DNA of 44,104 nucleotides from CAZGXI01 sp964529715 (GTDB lineage Bacteria; Chloroflexota; Anaerolineae; Aggregatilineales; Ch27), in contig CAZGXI010000039.1 of assembly GCA_964529715.1 (NCBI GenBank), positions 1 through 44,104 of the forward strand, in the 5' to 3' direction. Below, piece after piece: positions 7,931-15,254 of the stretch (position 1 is the first letter of the stretch; every line of letters begins with the position of its first letter). The notes beneath the pieces were generated by a model, which was not told the origin of the DNA, did no database searches, and worked only from the letters and a program-made list of their open reading frames with translations. The translations under genes were made by a program, and so were the position numbers.

Positions 7931-9337
7931 ATGCGTCGCCTTCTGTTCCTCTGCTGCGGTCTGCTTGCGTTGCTGCTTCTCGCTGCTGCTGCGCCCCTGG
8001 CCGCGCAATCCGGCGACACGCTGCCCGCGCCGCACCTGGGCTATGGAGTCCACGTTGGCCCACATCTGAACACCCCTGCCGACATGGTCCGCGCGCTGGG
8101 TATGGATTGGGTCAAGGTCTACGATGTGGCGCAGGTGGATGACTATCCCGGTCTGCGCGTGCTGTTTCGCCTGGACCTGGACTGGCCAACCGATTGGGAG
8201 TACTTCCGGCAGGACGTGGCTCGGCGCGTGCGGGAGCTGGTCGCGCTGGGGGTGGACGCCATCGAGGTTCACAACGAGCCGAACCTGGCGCTGGAATGGC
8301 CGCATGGCCCGAACGCCTGGGAGTACGTGCAGATGTTGCGCCTGGCATACCAGGCGATCAAGGCCGCCGACCCGGCGGTGATCGTCGTCTCCGGCGGGCT
8401 GGCCCCCACGCTGACCACGCCGGACCGCCGCGCGATTAATGACCTGGACTTCGCCCGCGAGATGCTCGACAACGGCGCGGCGCAGTACTTCGACGCTTTC
8501 GGCTACCACCCCTACGGCTTCGATCAGCCGCCCGAAGCCGATCCCGCCGCGCACGAATTGACCTTTCGCCGCGCCGAACGCCTTTATGCCCTGCTGGAAA
8601 GCTACGGCCTGGGCGACAAACCGGTCTGGCTGACCGAGTTCGGCTGGCTGCGCGACCCGGCGGAAAGCGGCATGAACTGCCAGGGCGATCCCGCGCTGGC
8701 CGGCTTCGAGTGGATGCGCGTGCCGCTGGCGACGCAGGCCGAGTACACCGTGCGCGCCTTCGCTTACGCCGATCGTTACTGGCCCTGGGCCGGGCCGATG
8801 TTCCTGTGGAACCTCAACTGGCAGATGTACGGCACAGACATCGAACCGGCGTGCAGCCACCTGCGCTGGTTCAGTCTGCTGGAAAGCGATGGGACGCCGA
8901 CCGACACCTACCGGGCCGTCGCCGCCATGCCTCGCCGCGTCAGCGCCTACCGCCCGCGCCTGGAAACGCGCCCCCTGCTGCTGCCCGGTCAGACCCTCAG
9001 CGCCGGGAACGTGCCGACCTATCCCCTGGCTGCCTTCTGCCCAAACGCCGTCGCGGTGGGGGAGTTCCAAATCGTCAATACCGGCTGGCCTGCGCAGATC
9101 ACGATTGCAGTTGAGCCGGCGGCCCTCGACGCGCCGGGGATGCCGGGGGTGGCCGTTTCGGCGGTGCAGGCGCGCTTTGGAGATCGTGTGACCCTCTATG
9201 CCGACGCGAGTGACACGCCGCCGGGTGTGTATTTGCTGGTAGTTAACCTGCGCGCCACATTTGAGGGCCGTCTGCTTTCCGGCAACGCCCGCGTGCTGCT
9301 CCAGATAGAGAACAGCCCCATCAACTGCCCTGCGTGA
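7931..9337 (+). CDS. Secreted glycoside hydrolase, clan A-like TIM barrel
   Basis: A 468-aa exported enzyme. The ATG at 7931 begins a clear signal peptide (MRRLLFLCCGLLALLLL, cleavage near AAQS); GTGs at 7925 and 7928 are alternatives. The catalytic domain, about residues 30-330, shows the retaining hydrolase pair: Glu116 in EVHNEPN (acid/base) and Glu236 in LTEFGW (nucleophile), with WVKVYD, FDAFGYHPYG and MFLWNLNW between or after. This suits GH5/GH39-like families; the substrate is unknown. Residues about 340-468 form a beta-rich C-terminal domain. It follows the chimeric antitoxin ORF closely but is probably functionally unrelated to it. Confidence 0.82.
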   Translation: MRRLLFLCCGLLALLLLAAAAPLAAQSGDTLPAPHLGYGVHVGPHLNTPADMVRALGMDWVKVYDVAQVDDYPGLRVLFRLDLDWPTDWEYFRQDVARRVRELVALGVDAIEVHNEPNLALEWPHGPNAWEYVQMLRLAYQAIKAADPAVIVVSGGLAPTLTTPDRRAINDLDFAREMLDNGAAQYFDAFGYHPYGFDQPPEADPAAHELTFRRAERLYALLESYGLGDKPVWLTEFGWLRDPAESGMNCQGDPALAGFEWMRVPLATQAEYTVRAFAYADRYWPWAGPMFLWNLNWQMYGTDIEPACSHLRWFSLLESDGTPTDTYRAVAAMPRRVSAYRPRLETRPLLLPGQTLSAGNVPTYPLAAFCPNAVAVGEFQIVNTGWPAQITIAVEPAALDAPGMPGVAVSAVQARFGDRVTLYADASDTPPGVYLLVVNLRATFEGRLLSGNARVLLQIENSPINCPA

Positions 9338-9399
9338 GACGGGGCGCACGTTTTTCACAGATAAACTAATAAAAAAGTTAGAGAAGGTTTGTATAGGAC

Positions 9400-9428
9400 T
9401 TGACTCCTATGTCAAAATCGTATATGCT
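9400..9428 (+). promoter_or_regulatory. Strong sigma70-like promoter in a gene-free stretch
   Basis: TTGACT at 9400-9405, a 17-bp spacer and TATGCT at 9423-9428, preceded by an A/T-rich run (9359-9395). It would start RNA near 9435, over 420 bases before the next convincing start codon. Confidence 0.6.
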
Positions 9429-9434
9429 GAAATC

Positions 9435-9710
9435 AGCAGGATGCCCTAAAAAATACCGTCGGCCTGGGCAACCGGCGGGAGCTGTCCAGACCGCCGCCAA
9501 CGCCGTAGCAGGGAATTACCGGGCGCGCGGGGCTTACTCAAAGACCGATTCAGGTCATTTCGCCGAACCGGCGGGAAATCGAAGCTCCACGCACGCCAGC
9601 GCGATGTTCCCGGCGGCGCGCGCAGAGAGTCTGGTGGCTCACAATCCGATAGAGGCGGCTCAGCCAGAGAAACCGGGAAATCCGGCAGAAGGGCAAAGAG
9701 CCGCCTTATC
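9435..9710 (+). ncRNA. Candidate structured RNA or long leader
   Basis: The stretch from 9338 to 9857 has no convincing gene. The ORF that crosses it (9400-9753) has a composition unlike a folded protein. Downstream of the promoter at 9400 the sequence holds the motif AACCGGCGGGA twice (9470-9480, 9566-9576), further CGGGAAAT motifs, and a closing stem GGCGGCTC / GAGCCGCC (9654-9661 with 9698-9705) around an inner CCGG-GAAAT-CCGG hairpin, followed by TTATC. I could not match it to RNase P, tmRNA, 6S or a riboswitch class known to me. It is either an orphan small RNA or the 5' leader of the CBS-ACT gene. Confidence 0.35.
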
Positions 9711-9712
9711 AT

Positions 9713-9743
9713 TTGCCTCTCCTCTGCCCCACGCGGCTATAAT
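9713..9743 (+). promoter_or_regulatory. Candidate promoter of the CBS-ACT gene
   Basis: A perfect TATAAT at 9738-9743 has TTGCCT 19 bp upstream (9713-9718), a slightly long spacer. It would give a leader of about 110 bases before the ATG at 9858. Confidence 0.4.
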
Positions 9744-9857
9744 TCCCTTGTGAAAAAGCCCCGCGCATGGTGGGCGCGTTCCCGGCGACACGACGGTTAA
9801 TACCGACGTTCGCCAAACGCCCGCCACTTGCACGCTGAATGCACAGGAGGCAGACCC

Positions 9858-10526
9858 ATGTACGTCGGACGACGCATGACCCGTAACCCGATCACGGCCA
9901 CACCAGACACATCACACCGCGAGGCGGTGGACCTGCTGCGCCAGCATCACATCCGCCGCCTGCCGATCCTAGACAAGGGAAAACTGGTCGGCATTGTGGT
10001 CGAAGAGGACCTGCTTTCCAATCAGCCTTCGCCCGCCACAAGCCTCAGCATCTATGAGATTCACACCCTGCTGTCCAAACTGAAGCTGGCCGACATCATG
10101 GTCAGCCCGGTGTATACCGTCGAGGAAAACTGCCCGCTGGAAGAAGCGGCACGCATCATGATCGAGCGTTCGTTCAGTTGCCTGCCGGTGATGCGCGGCG
10201 ACGAGTTGGTAGGCATCATCACCGAGACCGACATCTTCCGCGCTTTTCTGGAGGTGATCGGCGCCCCCGGCGACTGCTATCGCCTGGCCGTTCGGCTGGA
10301 GGATAAGCCTGGCGCCCTGGCGACCGTCACACGCGCCATCGCTGACGCCGGCAGCAACATCGTCAACCTGGCAACCTTCCGCGACGACTCCGAGATTTAT
10401 CTCAAGATTCGCGGGGGCGACATGGCCCAACTCGAACGGCTGATCCGCGAAGAGGCGCACGCTGACCTGCTCGAACTCGGCCCGACCCGCCGCTACGAGC
10501 CGCGCCCCTTCGGGCAGAAGAAGTAA
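9858..10526 (+). CDS. CBS-pair plus ACT domain regulatory protein (AcuB-like)
   Basis: A 222-aa soluble protein. Two CBS motifs span residues about 1-135 (VGRRMTRNPITATPDTSH and LADIMVSPVYTVEENCPL, each followed by a GxLVGIV- or DELVGIIT-type strand). An ACT domain follows at about 140-205 (YRLAVRLEDKPGALATVTRA, with the typical NIVNLATF). CBS pairs bind adenine nucleotides and ACT domains bind small metabolites, so it is probably a sensor. The order matches AcuB-like proteins, but no acetoin genes are nearby. The ATG at 9858 has a perfect AGGAGG 7 bases upstream. The last codons and stop lie inside the first unit of the 45-bp tandem repeat. Confidence 0.88.
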   Translation: MYVGRRMTRNPITATPDTSHREAVDLLRQHHIRRLPILDKGKLVGIVVEEDLLSNQPSPATSLSIYEIHTLLSKLKLADIMVSPVYTVEENCPLEEAARIMIERSFSCLPVMRGDELVGIITETDIFRAFLEVIGAPGDCYRLAVRLEDKPGALATVTRAIADAGSNIVNLATFRDDSEIYLKIRGGDMAQLERLIREEAHADLLELGPTRRYEPRPFGQKK

Positions 10527-10749
10527 ACGGGGCATCCTTCTTGCGCCGGNNNNNNNNNNNNNNNNNNNNNNNNNNNNNNNNNNNNNNNNNNNNNNNNNNN
10601 NNNNNNNNNNNNNNNNNNNNNNNNNNNNNNNNNNNNNNNNNNNNNNNNNGGACTGAAGTAAGCAGAAGTAAACGGGGCATCCTTCTTGCGCCGGGGACTG
10701 AAGTAAGCAGAAGTAAACGGGGCATCCTTCTTGCGCCGGGGACTGAAGT
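10515..10749. repeat. 45-bp tandem array interrupted by an assembly gap
   Basis: Two full 45-bp units (10650-10694, 10695-10739), a partial one before the gap (10515-10549) and another start at 10740. Each unit joins a short AGAAG/CTTCT hairpin to half of the REP palindrome found complete at 10735-10756. The copy number is unknown because 100 Ns fall inside the array. The 45-bp period equals 15 codons, which explains long but meaningless open frames on the minus strand. Confidence 0.9.
10550..10649. other. Assembly gap of 100 N
   Basis: Exactly 100 unknown bases, the usual size of a scaffold-joining placeholder. It falls within the tandem array, which is probably why assembly stopped there. 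Confidence 0.99.
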
Positions 10750-10810
10750 CCCCGGCTACAAAGGACAAGCCCTCCGGGCTAAGTCCATCCCCGCTAGAGG
10801 GCTTGTCCTT
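10735..10810. repeat. REP-type palindrome and 13-bp inverted repeat
   Basis: A 22-bp palindrome with GAAG-type centre (10735-10756) is followed directly by CTAC, i.e. a GTAG head on the other strand. This is the layout of REP sequences mobilised by RAYT (TnpA-REP) transposases. Next to it, AAGGACAAGCCCT (10761-10773) and AGGGCTTGTCCTT (10798-10810) form a perfect 13-bp stem. The remaining sequence from 10527 to 10860 holds no gene. Confidence 0.7.
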
Positions 10811-10860
10811 TTCAGCCCCGGCGTAAACTTTGGGGCTGCCCTGTTCCTTGCAGTAAACCG

Positions 10861-12075
10861 TCACTGCCCTGGCGCGCTGACGTTGAGCCGCGACAGCGCG
10901 ATGGCCGCCTCGGTGTAATGGGCGTTGCGCGCCAACGCCTGCTGATAATTCCCCGCTGCGCGCTGCACATCCCCCAGCGCGGCGTAAGCCTGCCCCAGGT
11001 AGTAGTATACTTCCTCCACCCCGCGTGAGCTGTCCAGGATGCGCCCGCCTAGCGCGATGGCGTCCTGATAGCGCCCGACGCGCAGATAGGCTTCCAGCGG
11101 GCCGAACTGATACCACAAAAAGCGCCAGGGCAGCCCGATGGACATGGCCCGTTCGAAGGCGGCGACGGCTTCCGGCGCGTGGCCCAGGGTCAGGTGCGCC
11201 GTGCCGACATTGAACCAGGCGAAAGGGTCGTTGGGATCAGCTACCAGATCGGCGGTGGACTGTTGTAGCGTCCACTCGGCGTTGGCGGTGGCGTTCCACT
11301 GCGGCCCCAGGATGGCCTGCACGCGCGCCTCGGCCTCTGGCGGATACACCACCAGGTACGTGCGGTTAAACGGCCTCCACAGCAGGTCGAAGTCCACGTA
11401 GGTGATGGGCCGCCCGTTGCCGCTGCTGCCGCTGCCCAGCACCGAATCGAAGGTGAACAGGCTATGCTGGTCGTCGTCATAGCCCATCACGATGCGGTTG
11501 TGGCCCATCCAGTCGCTGCCGCCGGGGTTGTAGACATTCTCCACCAGCACGGGAAAGCCACCCACGACCAACTGGCGCAGCATGTCGAGTGTGCCGCCCG
11601 TGCGGACCACCGCGCGTAGGTTTTGCGCTTCTACAAAGGCGATCATCTCGGCGCTGCGCACACTCACGTCGCTATTGCCGGGAGTTAACCCCTGTTCGAC
11701 CGCGTCGCGCGTGCCGGTCCAGCCGTGATAGAGCAGCAGCATGGTCAGGGCAGCGGCGGCGCAGCGATTGTAATTCTGGTAAACCAGGCGCATCCCGGTC
11801 AGGCGGGCGGCGCGCGGCGGCGGGGGCAGCGTGGGCCAGGGCGAGGGCGTTAGTGTTGGCGTGGGCGAGGGGGCGAGCGTCGGGATCGGGCGGGGCGTCT
11901 CGGTGGGGATCAGGGTCGGCGTGGGCGTCCAGGTGGCGGGCAGAGTCGGGCGCGGATCGGTGGTGGGAATAGGCGTATTGGACGGTTTATCTTGCTCCTG
12001 AGCGTCCGCCGGGCCAGCAAGCCATACAACAACCACGACGAGAACGACAGTTGATAAGAGTCCGGTTGCTTTCAT
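10861..12075 (-). CDS. Secreted C39-like cysteine protease with TPR repeats
   Basis: A 404-aa exported protein: signal peptide (1-25), a Pro/Thr-rich spacer (about 31-88), a peptidase C39-like domain (about 95-250) and a TPR-type helical C-terminus (about 275-400, WFNVGTAHLTLGHAPEAVAAF and YYYLGQAYAALGDVQRAAGNY). The C39-like triad is visible as Cys105 in NYNRCAAAALTM, His191 in WMGHNRIVMGY and Asp209 in FTFDSVLG. C39 domains usually cut leader peptides inside ABC exporters. Here there is no transporter, and the spacer suggests the domain works outside the membrane. The adjacent genes are transcribed the other way, so it stands alone. The substrate is unknown. Confidence 0.85.
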   Translation of the reverse strand: MKATGLLSTVVLVVVVVWLAGPADAQEQDKPSNTPIPTTDPRPTLPATWTPTPTLIPTETPRPIPTLAPSPTPTLTPSPWPTLPPPPRAARLTGMRLVYQNYNRCAAAALTMLLLYHGWTGTRDAVEQGLTPGNSDVSVRSAEMIAFVEAQNLRAVVRTGGTLDMLRQLVVGGFPVLVENVYNPGGSDWMGHNRIVMGYDDDQHSLFTFDSVLGSGSSGNGRPITYVDFDLLWRPFNRTYLVVYPPEAEARVQAILGPQWNATANAEWTLQQSTADLVADPNDPFAWFNVGTAHLTLGHAPEAVAAFERAMSIGLPWRFLWYQFGPLEAYLRVGRYQDAIALGGRILDSSRGVEEVYYYLGQAYAALGDVQRAAGNYQQALARNAHYTEAAIALSRLNVSAPGQ

Positions 12076-12242
12076 ACGCTAAAGATGCGCGAAATTTCGC
12101 TGTTTGTCAATCGCCCTCTGGCCCAATCACTCACAAATGACTCATCCGTTTCTTATCCGGCGCTGCGCGGAAAACGGTAATCTCTACAGGGTGTCTTTTT
12201 CGGGATCAGTTCGGGCGTAGGGTGTGAGGGAGAGTCGGCATC

Positions 12243-13397
12243 GTGTGGAAATACGTTTTGCTCGGCGGAGGGGCGCTGGCGCTGATCCTGATCGGGATCA
12301 GCCTGATTGACCTGGGCAACGGCGGTGATGTACGGGCGGCGGTGGTGCTCGTGGGCGGCGAGACGGACCTCAGCGGTTACGCGCGCGCCATTGATCCATA
12401 CAACTGGCAGTTCCCATACGATCACGGTCCACATCCGGCTTTCCAGACGGAATGGTGGTACTACACCGGCAACCTGGCCGACGAATCCGGGCGGCGCTTC
12501 GGCTACCAGTTCACCATCTTCCGGCGGGCTATCGCCCCGACAGAGGCCGTCTCGACCTCCGAATGGCGCACCAATCAGGTCTACATGGCGCATTTCACTC
12601 TCACCGACGTCGCGGGCGGGCGCTTCTACCAGCAGCAGCGATTCAGCCGGGGCGGGGCAGACCTGGCCGGGGCGACCGCCGATCCACGTTACCACATCTG
12701 GCTGGAAGACTGGCAAGCCACGGCGCTCAACGACGACTGCACCCGCACGGCCATTACCGCCAGCGGCGACAACGTGGCTATCGCCCTGCTGCTGGAGCAG
12801 GTCAAGCCGCCCGCCCTGCAAGGCGATCACGGCCTGAGCCGGAAGAGCAGCGCCCCTGGCAACGCCAGCTACTACTACTCACTCACGCGGCTGCTGACCG
12901 AGGGGACAGTCACCGTGGGCGGGCGCATCTACACCGTCAGCGGCGCGACGTGGATGGACCACGAGTTCAGCACCAGCGCACTCGGCCCAGACGCGCAGGG
13001 CTGGGATTGGTTCGGCCTGCACCTGGACGACGACCGCGAACTGATGCTGGGGCGTATCCGGTTGGTAGACGGCGGGTACGAGCCGGTCTTCGGCGGGCTG
13101 ATCGTCTTTGCGAGCGGGCGCACGCGCCACCTGGACGCGGAAGACTTCGCCATCACCGAGACGGCGACCTGGACCAGCCCGCACACCGGTGCAACCTATC
13201 CGGCAGGATGGGAGATCAGCGTGGATGTGGGCGACTCCGAACCGCTGGACATCGTTCTGACGCCGTTGCTGGCCAACCAGGAACTCACCGAGGGGATCGC
13301 CTACTGGGAAGGTGCGGTGCGCATCACAGGCGATACGTCCGGCTACGGCTACGTGGAGCTGACCGGCTACGCCGGGTCGATGAACGGGCGGTTCTAG
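12243..13397 (+). CDS. CrtC/AttH-like lipocalin-fold protein
   Basis: A 384-aa protein with an N-terminal hydrophobic anchor or signal segment (KYVLLGGGALALILIGISLI, residues 3-22). The rest matches the AttH/hydroxyneurosporene synthase (CrtC-like) family: FQTEWWYYTGNL near residue 67, QFTIFRRAI, AHFTLTD, YYYSLTRLLTEG and ATWMDHEFSTS. In carotenoid producers CrtC hydrates carotene ends; in other bacteria family members sit with ABC exporters. Neither kind of neighbour is present here, so the substrate is open. The start is GTG at 12243 with GGGAG about 10 bases upstream. It ends just before a nested palindromic repeat. Confidence 0.82.
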   Translation: MWKYVLLGGGALALILIGISLIDLGNGGDVRAAVVLVGGETDLSGYARAIDPYNWQFPYDHGPHPAFQTEWWYYTGNLADESGRRFGYQFTIFRRAIAPTEAVSTSEWRTNQVYMAHFTLTDVAGGRFYQQQRFSRGGADLAGATADPRYHIWLEDWQATALNDDCTRTAITASGDNVAIALLLEQVKPPALQGDHGLSRKSSAPGNASYYYSLTRLLTEGTVTVGGRIYTVSGATWMDHEFSTSALGPDAQGWDWFGLHLDDDRELMLGRIRLVDGGYEPVFGGLIVFASGRTRHLDAEDFAITETATWTSPHTGATYPAGWEISVDVGDSEPLDIVLTPLLANQELTEGIAYWEGAVRITGDTSGYGYVELTGYAGSMNGRF

Positions 13398-13401
13398 GAA
13401 C

Positions 13402-13532
13402 GCCGGGGACTTAAGTCCCCGGCTACGCAAGAAAAGTCCGCTGAAGCGGACTGAGAACGAGTTCAGCATGGCGGCTTCTCAGTCCACTTCAGTGGACTTT
13501 TACACCCGTAGCCAGGGAATTCATTCCCTGGC
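13402..13532. repeat. Nested-palindrome REP pair (BIME-like), 131 bp
   Basis: Four hairpins in mirror order. The outer ones are a 22-bp palindrome at 13402-13423 followed by CTAC and a 22-bp hairpin at 13511-13532 preceded by GTAG, so two REPs face each other. Inside, 26-bp arms at 13432-13457 and 13476-13501 are inverted copies differing at two compensated positions, each itself a hairpin. The whole can fold as one long cruciform. The stretch 13398-13677 holds no gene. Confidence 0.85.
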
Positions 13533-13677
13533 AAACGCGCGAAAGTGCATAACACGCTCCAGGCGGCAGGCGGGCGCGGCTTTACACCTCCGCCAGGGAT
13601 GCATATACTTGGGGCTGCTGGCTTCAACCGACGGGCAAAGCCATGTCGTTGCCCGCGCCGGAACAGGAGTCTGAGCC

Positions 13678-15249
13678 GTGAGCCGCCTGGGACGCTCCCT
13701 GTTGATCGCCGCCATCCTGCTGTGTGGATTCGCCGTGTGGTCGATCACCGTCACGCGGCCTTTCGTGGGCCACTTCGATCTGATGGACGCCAAGTGGACC
13801 GTCCACGCCGAGAACACGCTGCGCTACGGGTTAATCGGCGTGCGCTTTGGAGACGTGTACAACGTCGCGCCGACCACGCCCGACCGCTTCCTCTATGGCA
13901 ATTTCCACCCGCCCATGATCACCGATCTGCTGCTGCCGGGGCGCGCGCTGTTGGGGCCGCACGAACTGGCGACGCGCCTCACGCCACTGTTCGTCACGGC
14001 GCTGGCGGCGGCGGCGATAGCGTTGCTGGCGGAGCGGTTATTCCCCGGCAGCGGGCCACTGGCGCTGTTCTTTGTCGTCTTCATCCCGGTGGTGGCTTAC
14101 TACAGCAACATCATTACCCAGGAAGGCGTGAACCTGCTGTGGATCGCGTTGGCGCTGTGGTGCTACAGCCACTGGCTGGAAGACGAACGCCCGCGTTGGC
14201 GCAACGGCCTGGTCGTGTTGGCGCTGCTGGGCGGCTGGACCGACTGGGTGTACTACCTGTTCGTGGTCTACATGCTGATCCACGCCGCGCTGACGGTCGG
14301 CTGGCGGCGGGCGCTGCGCCTGTGGCCGCAGGTCGCGGCGATGGGCGTGATGGGACTGCTGTACCTGGGCGTGAGCCTGTGGCAGATGCCGGACTTCTTC
14401 ACCCGTTTCCTGGGCGGCGTGACCATGCGCCTGACCGATACCGCCGCGCCCAGCGCCGGAGGTTCGACCGGCTATCCCGGCTTCTGGGGCTACCTGGGGG
14501 TGATGGTCGTGCGGCTGTTCCAGGTGTTCACGCCGATCCTGATCCTGCTGGCGCTGCTGGGCGGCTGGCGCGCGTGGAAGAGCAAAGGTGGTTCATCGCA
14601 AAGAACGCCAAGAGCGCAAAGAAACACACCCTCTGCTGCTGCGTCCGCGGTGCCCTCTGGGGTGCAGATGTCGTTGCCGCTGCTGCCGCTGGCGACCACA
14701 CTGACCTTTATGCTTGTGCTCCAGCGCGAGGCGCACTACATTCACGACTTCCTGGTGTTGCACCTGACGATTCCGCTGGCGCTGTACGGCGCTTACGGCT
14801 ACCGCAGCGTGCTGTACCGCTTCGGCAAACCGTCTCTGGCTGGGCGGGCGCTGCTGAGCTTGCTGCTGCTGCTGTTTCTCTACAGCGCCCTGAGCTACCT
14901 GGACGTGTATCGCAATTATGACTATCGCCCGGAGCGCGCCGAATGGGGGCTGGCGATCCGGCCCTATGTGCAGCCGGGCGAGCATATCGCGGGCAACGTG
15001 ACTGCCTCGGCAGAAAATCACCGTCTGGCGTTCGGCCTGACGCTGGCCTACTACGCAGGCACAGACGCCCGTTGGAACGTGCCGCCGGAGGCGATCCTCA
15101 GCGGCGAGGCGCAGGCGGATTTCTACGTCTACTGCCCGCCGACGCTGGACGACCCGGACGCCCCGCGTGAACTTCCAACGGCGCTGACCGAACGCGCTGT
15201 CAGCCTGTTCGAGCGCGACGGCTGCTGGTTCCTCGACCTGAAGGAGTGA
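13678..15249 (+). CDS. GT-C (GT39-like) membrane glycosyltransferase
   Basis: A 523-aa multipass protein with about 10-12 hydrophobic segments and a soluble C-terminal part (about 420-523). The first outer loop holds an acidic cluster (HFDLMDAKW, near 32-40) where GT-C enzymes place the catalytic Asp, then NFHPPMIT. By family it would move a sugar from a polyprenyl-phosphate donor to an extracytoplasmic acceptor. The start is GTG at 13678 with AGGAG 9 bases upstream. An odd Ser/Thr/Arg-rich stretch at about 302-330 coincides with a GCAAAG-type DNA repeat and interrupts the membrane region. It overlaps the ribosome site of the next gene, so the two are coupled. Confidence 0.85.
   Translation: MSRLGRSLLIAAILLCGFAVWSITVTRPFVGHFDLMDAKWTVHAENTLRYGLIGVRFGDVYNVAPTTPDRFLYGNFHPPMITDLLLPGRALLGPHELATRLTPLFVTALAAAAIALLAERLFPGSGPLALFFVVFIPVVAYYSNIITQEGVNLLWIALALWCYSHWLEDERPRWRNGLVVLALLGGWTDWVYYLFVVYMLIHAALTVGWRRALRLWPQVAAMGVMGLLYLGVSLWQMPDFFTRFLGGVTMRLTDTAAPSAGGSTGYPGFWGYLGVMVVRLFQVFTPILILLALLGGWRAWKSKGGSSQRTPRAQRNTPSAAASAVPSGVQMSLPLLPLATTLTFMLVLQREAHYIHDFLVLHLTIPLALYGAYGYRSVLYRFGKPSLAGRALLSLLLLLFLYSALSYLDVYRNYDYRPERAEWGLAIRPYVQPGEHIAGNVTASAENHRLAFGLTLAYYAGTDARWNVPPEAILSGEAQADFYVYCPPTLDDPDAPRELPTALTERAVSLFERDGCWFLDLKE
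14591..14625. repeat. GCAAAG-type dispersed repeat inside a coding region
   Basis: The run TTCATCGCAAAG, ACGCCAAGAG and CGCAAAGAAA resembles the reverse complement of 16536-16568. It lies in frame in the glycosyltransferase gene and encodes a polar stretch that does not look like the surrounding membrane protein. Confidence 0.6.
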
Positions 15250-15254
15250 CGGCG

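Noticed and set aside
7673..9358. A 561-residue open frame antisense to the glycoside hydrolase
   Set aside because: It is the mirror of a GC-rich coding gene; the sense product has a signal peptide and catalytic motifs while the antisense one has none.
9400..9753. A 117-residue open frame after the orphan promoter
   Set aside because: It has no ribosome site, an amino-acid composition unlike a folded protein, and overlaps the structured motifs.
10515..10749. CRISPR array
   Set aside because: The 45-bp units are joined head to tail with no variable spacers, and no cas genes are present.
10493..11116. Minus-strand frame with 15-residue peptide repeats next to the gap
   Set aside because: Its repeats only reflect the 45-bp DNA array, and the frame passes through unknown bases.
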